Shown here: positions 5,111 through 5,152 of the stretch, one piece after another
How the letters are laid out: every line of letters begins with the position of its first letter
Position numbering within the stretch: the first letter of the stretch is position 1
From: Candidatus Bathyarchaeota archaeon
GTDB taxonomy: Archaea > Thermoproteota > Bathyarchaeia > Bathyarchaeales > Bathycorpusculaceae
Direction: 5' to 3'
Assembly (NCBI GenBank): GCA_014859805.1
Contig: JACUTN010000064.1
Coordinates: 1 to 5,152, forward strand
DNA: 5,152 bases
Translations under genes and position numbers: made by a program
Notes under the pieces: generated by a model
What the model was told of the DNA's origin: nothing
What the model saw: the letters and a program-made list of their open reading frames with translations, nothing else
Database searches by the model: none

Positions 5111-5152
5111 ATTCTAGACTTGTCTGAGAGAATGTTTTGAATCCTTTGTTAG

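Noticed and set aside
3680..5152. Integrated element using the tRNA-Thr 3' end as attachment site
   Set aside because: No second copy of the T-arm/acceptor sequence and no integrase are visible in the window, so it cannot be supported.

Overview
This 5.15 kb window looks archaeal. The evidence is the 3' part of a TIP49/RuvBL-type AAA+ ATPase, TATA-like boxes at sensible distances from starts, short leaders with GGTGA/GTGAT/GGAGG-type ribosome sites, and a tRNA-Thr with a U discriminator and no encoded CCA. The two small conserved-looking orphan proteins remind me of uncultivated TACK-type archaea such as Bathyarchaeia. That lineage is an impression, not a demonstration. I see no CRISPR array, insertion sequence, integrase or defence system, so this reads as ordinary chromosome with a few odd spots.

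Layout. Bases 1-726 (+) are the C-terminal 241 residues of a TIP49-family ATPase that starts outside the window. Bases 811-1113 (+) encode a 100-residue protein of unknown function with a strongly basic tail. A 230-base spacer separates this rightward pair from a leftward operon. That operon is thiL (thiamine-monophosphate kinase, 2431-3432) followed after 34 bases by an AmmeMemoRadiSam-type radical SAM enzyme (amrS, 1344-2396). Between thiL and a rightward tRNA-Thr(CGU) gene (3631-3704) is a roughly 200-base divergent promoter region. A class I SAM-dependent methyltransferase (3642-4499, -) converges on the tRNA and has no in-frame stop before it, so its last 20 codons are read from the antisense strand of the tRNA. 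A 275-base divergent spacer with two small inverted repeats separates it from a rightward 111-residue protein (4775-5110) with two cysteine-rich modules.

How the genes relate. ThiL makes thiamine diphosphate. AmrS belongs to the poorly understood Memo/AMMECR1/radical-SAM set, but neither Memo nor AMMECR1 is in the window. The thiL-amrS spacing argues for co-transcription. The other genes look like independent transcription units. The points most worth a second look are the methyltransferase/tRNA overlap, with a nearby GT-repeat tract where a two-base change would restore an earlier stop; the two-module cysteine protein; and the Asp-Asp Walker B of the TIP49 protein.
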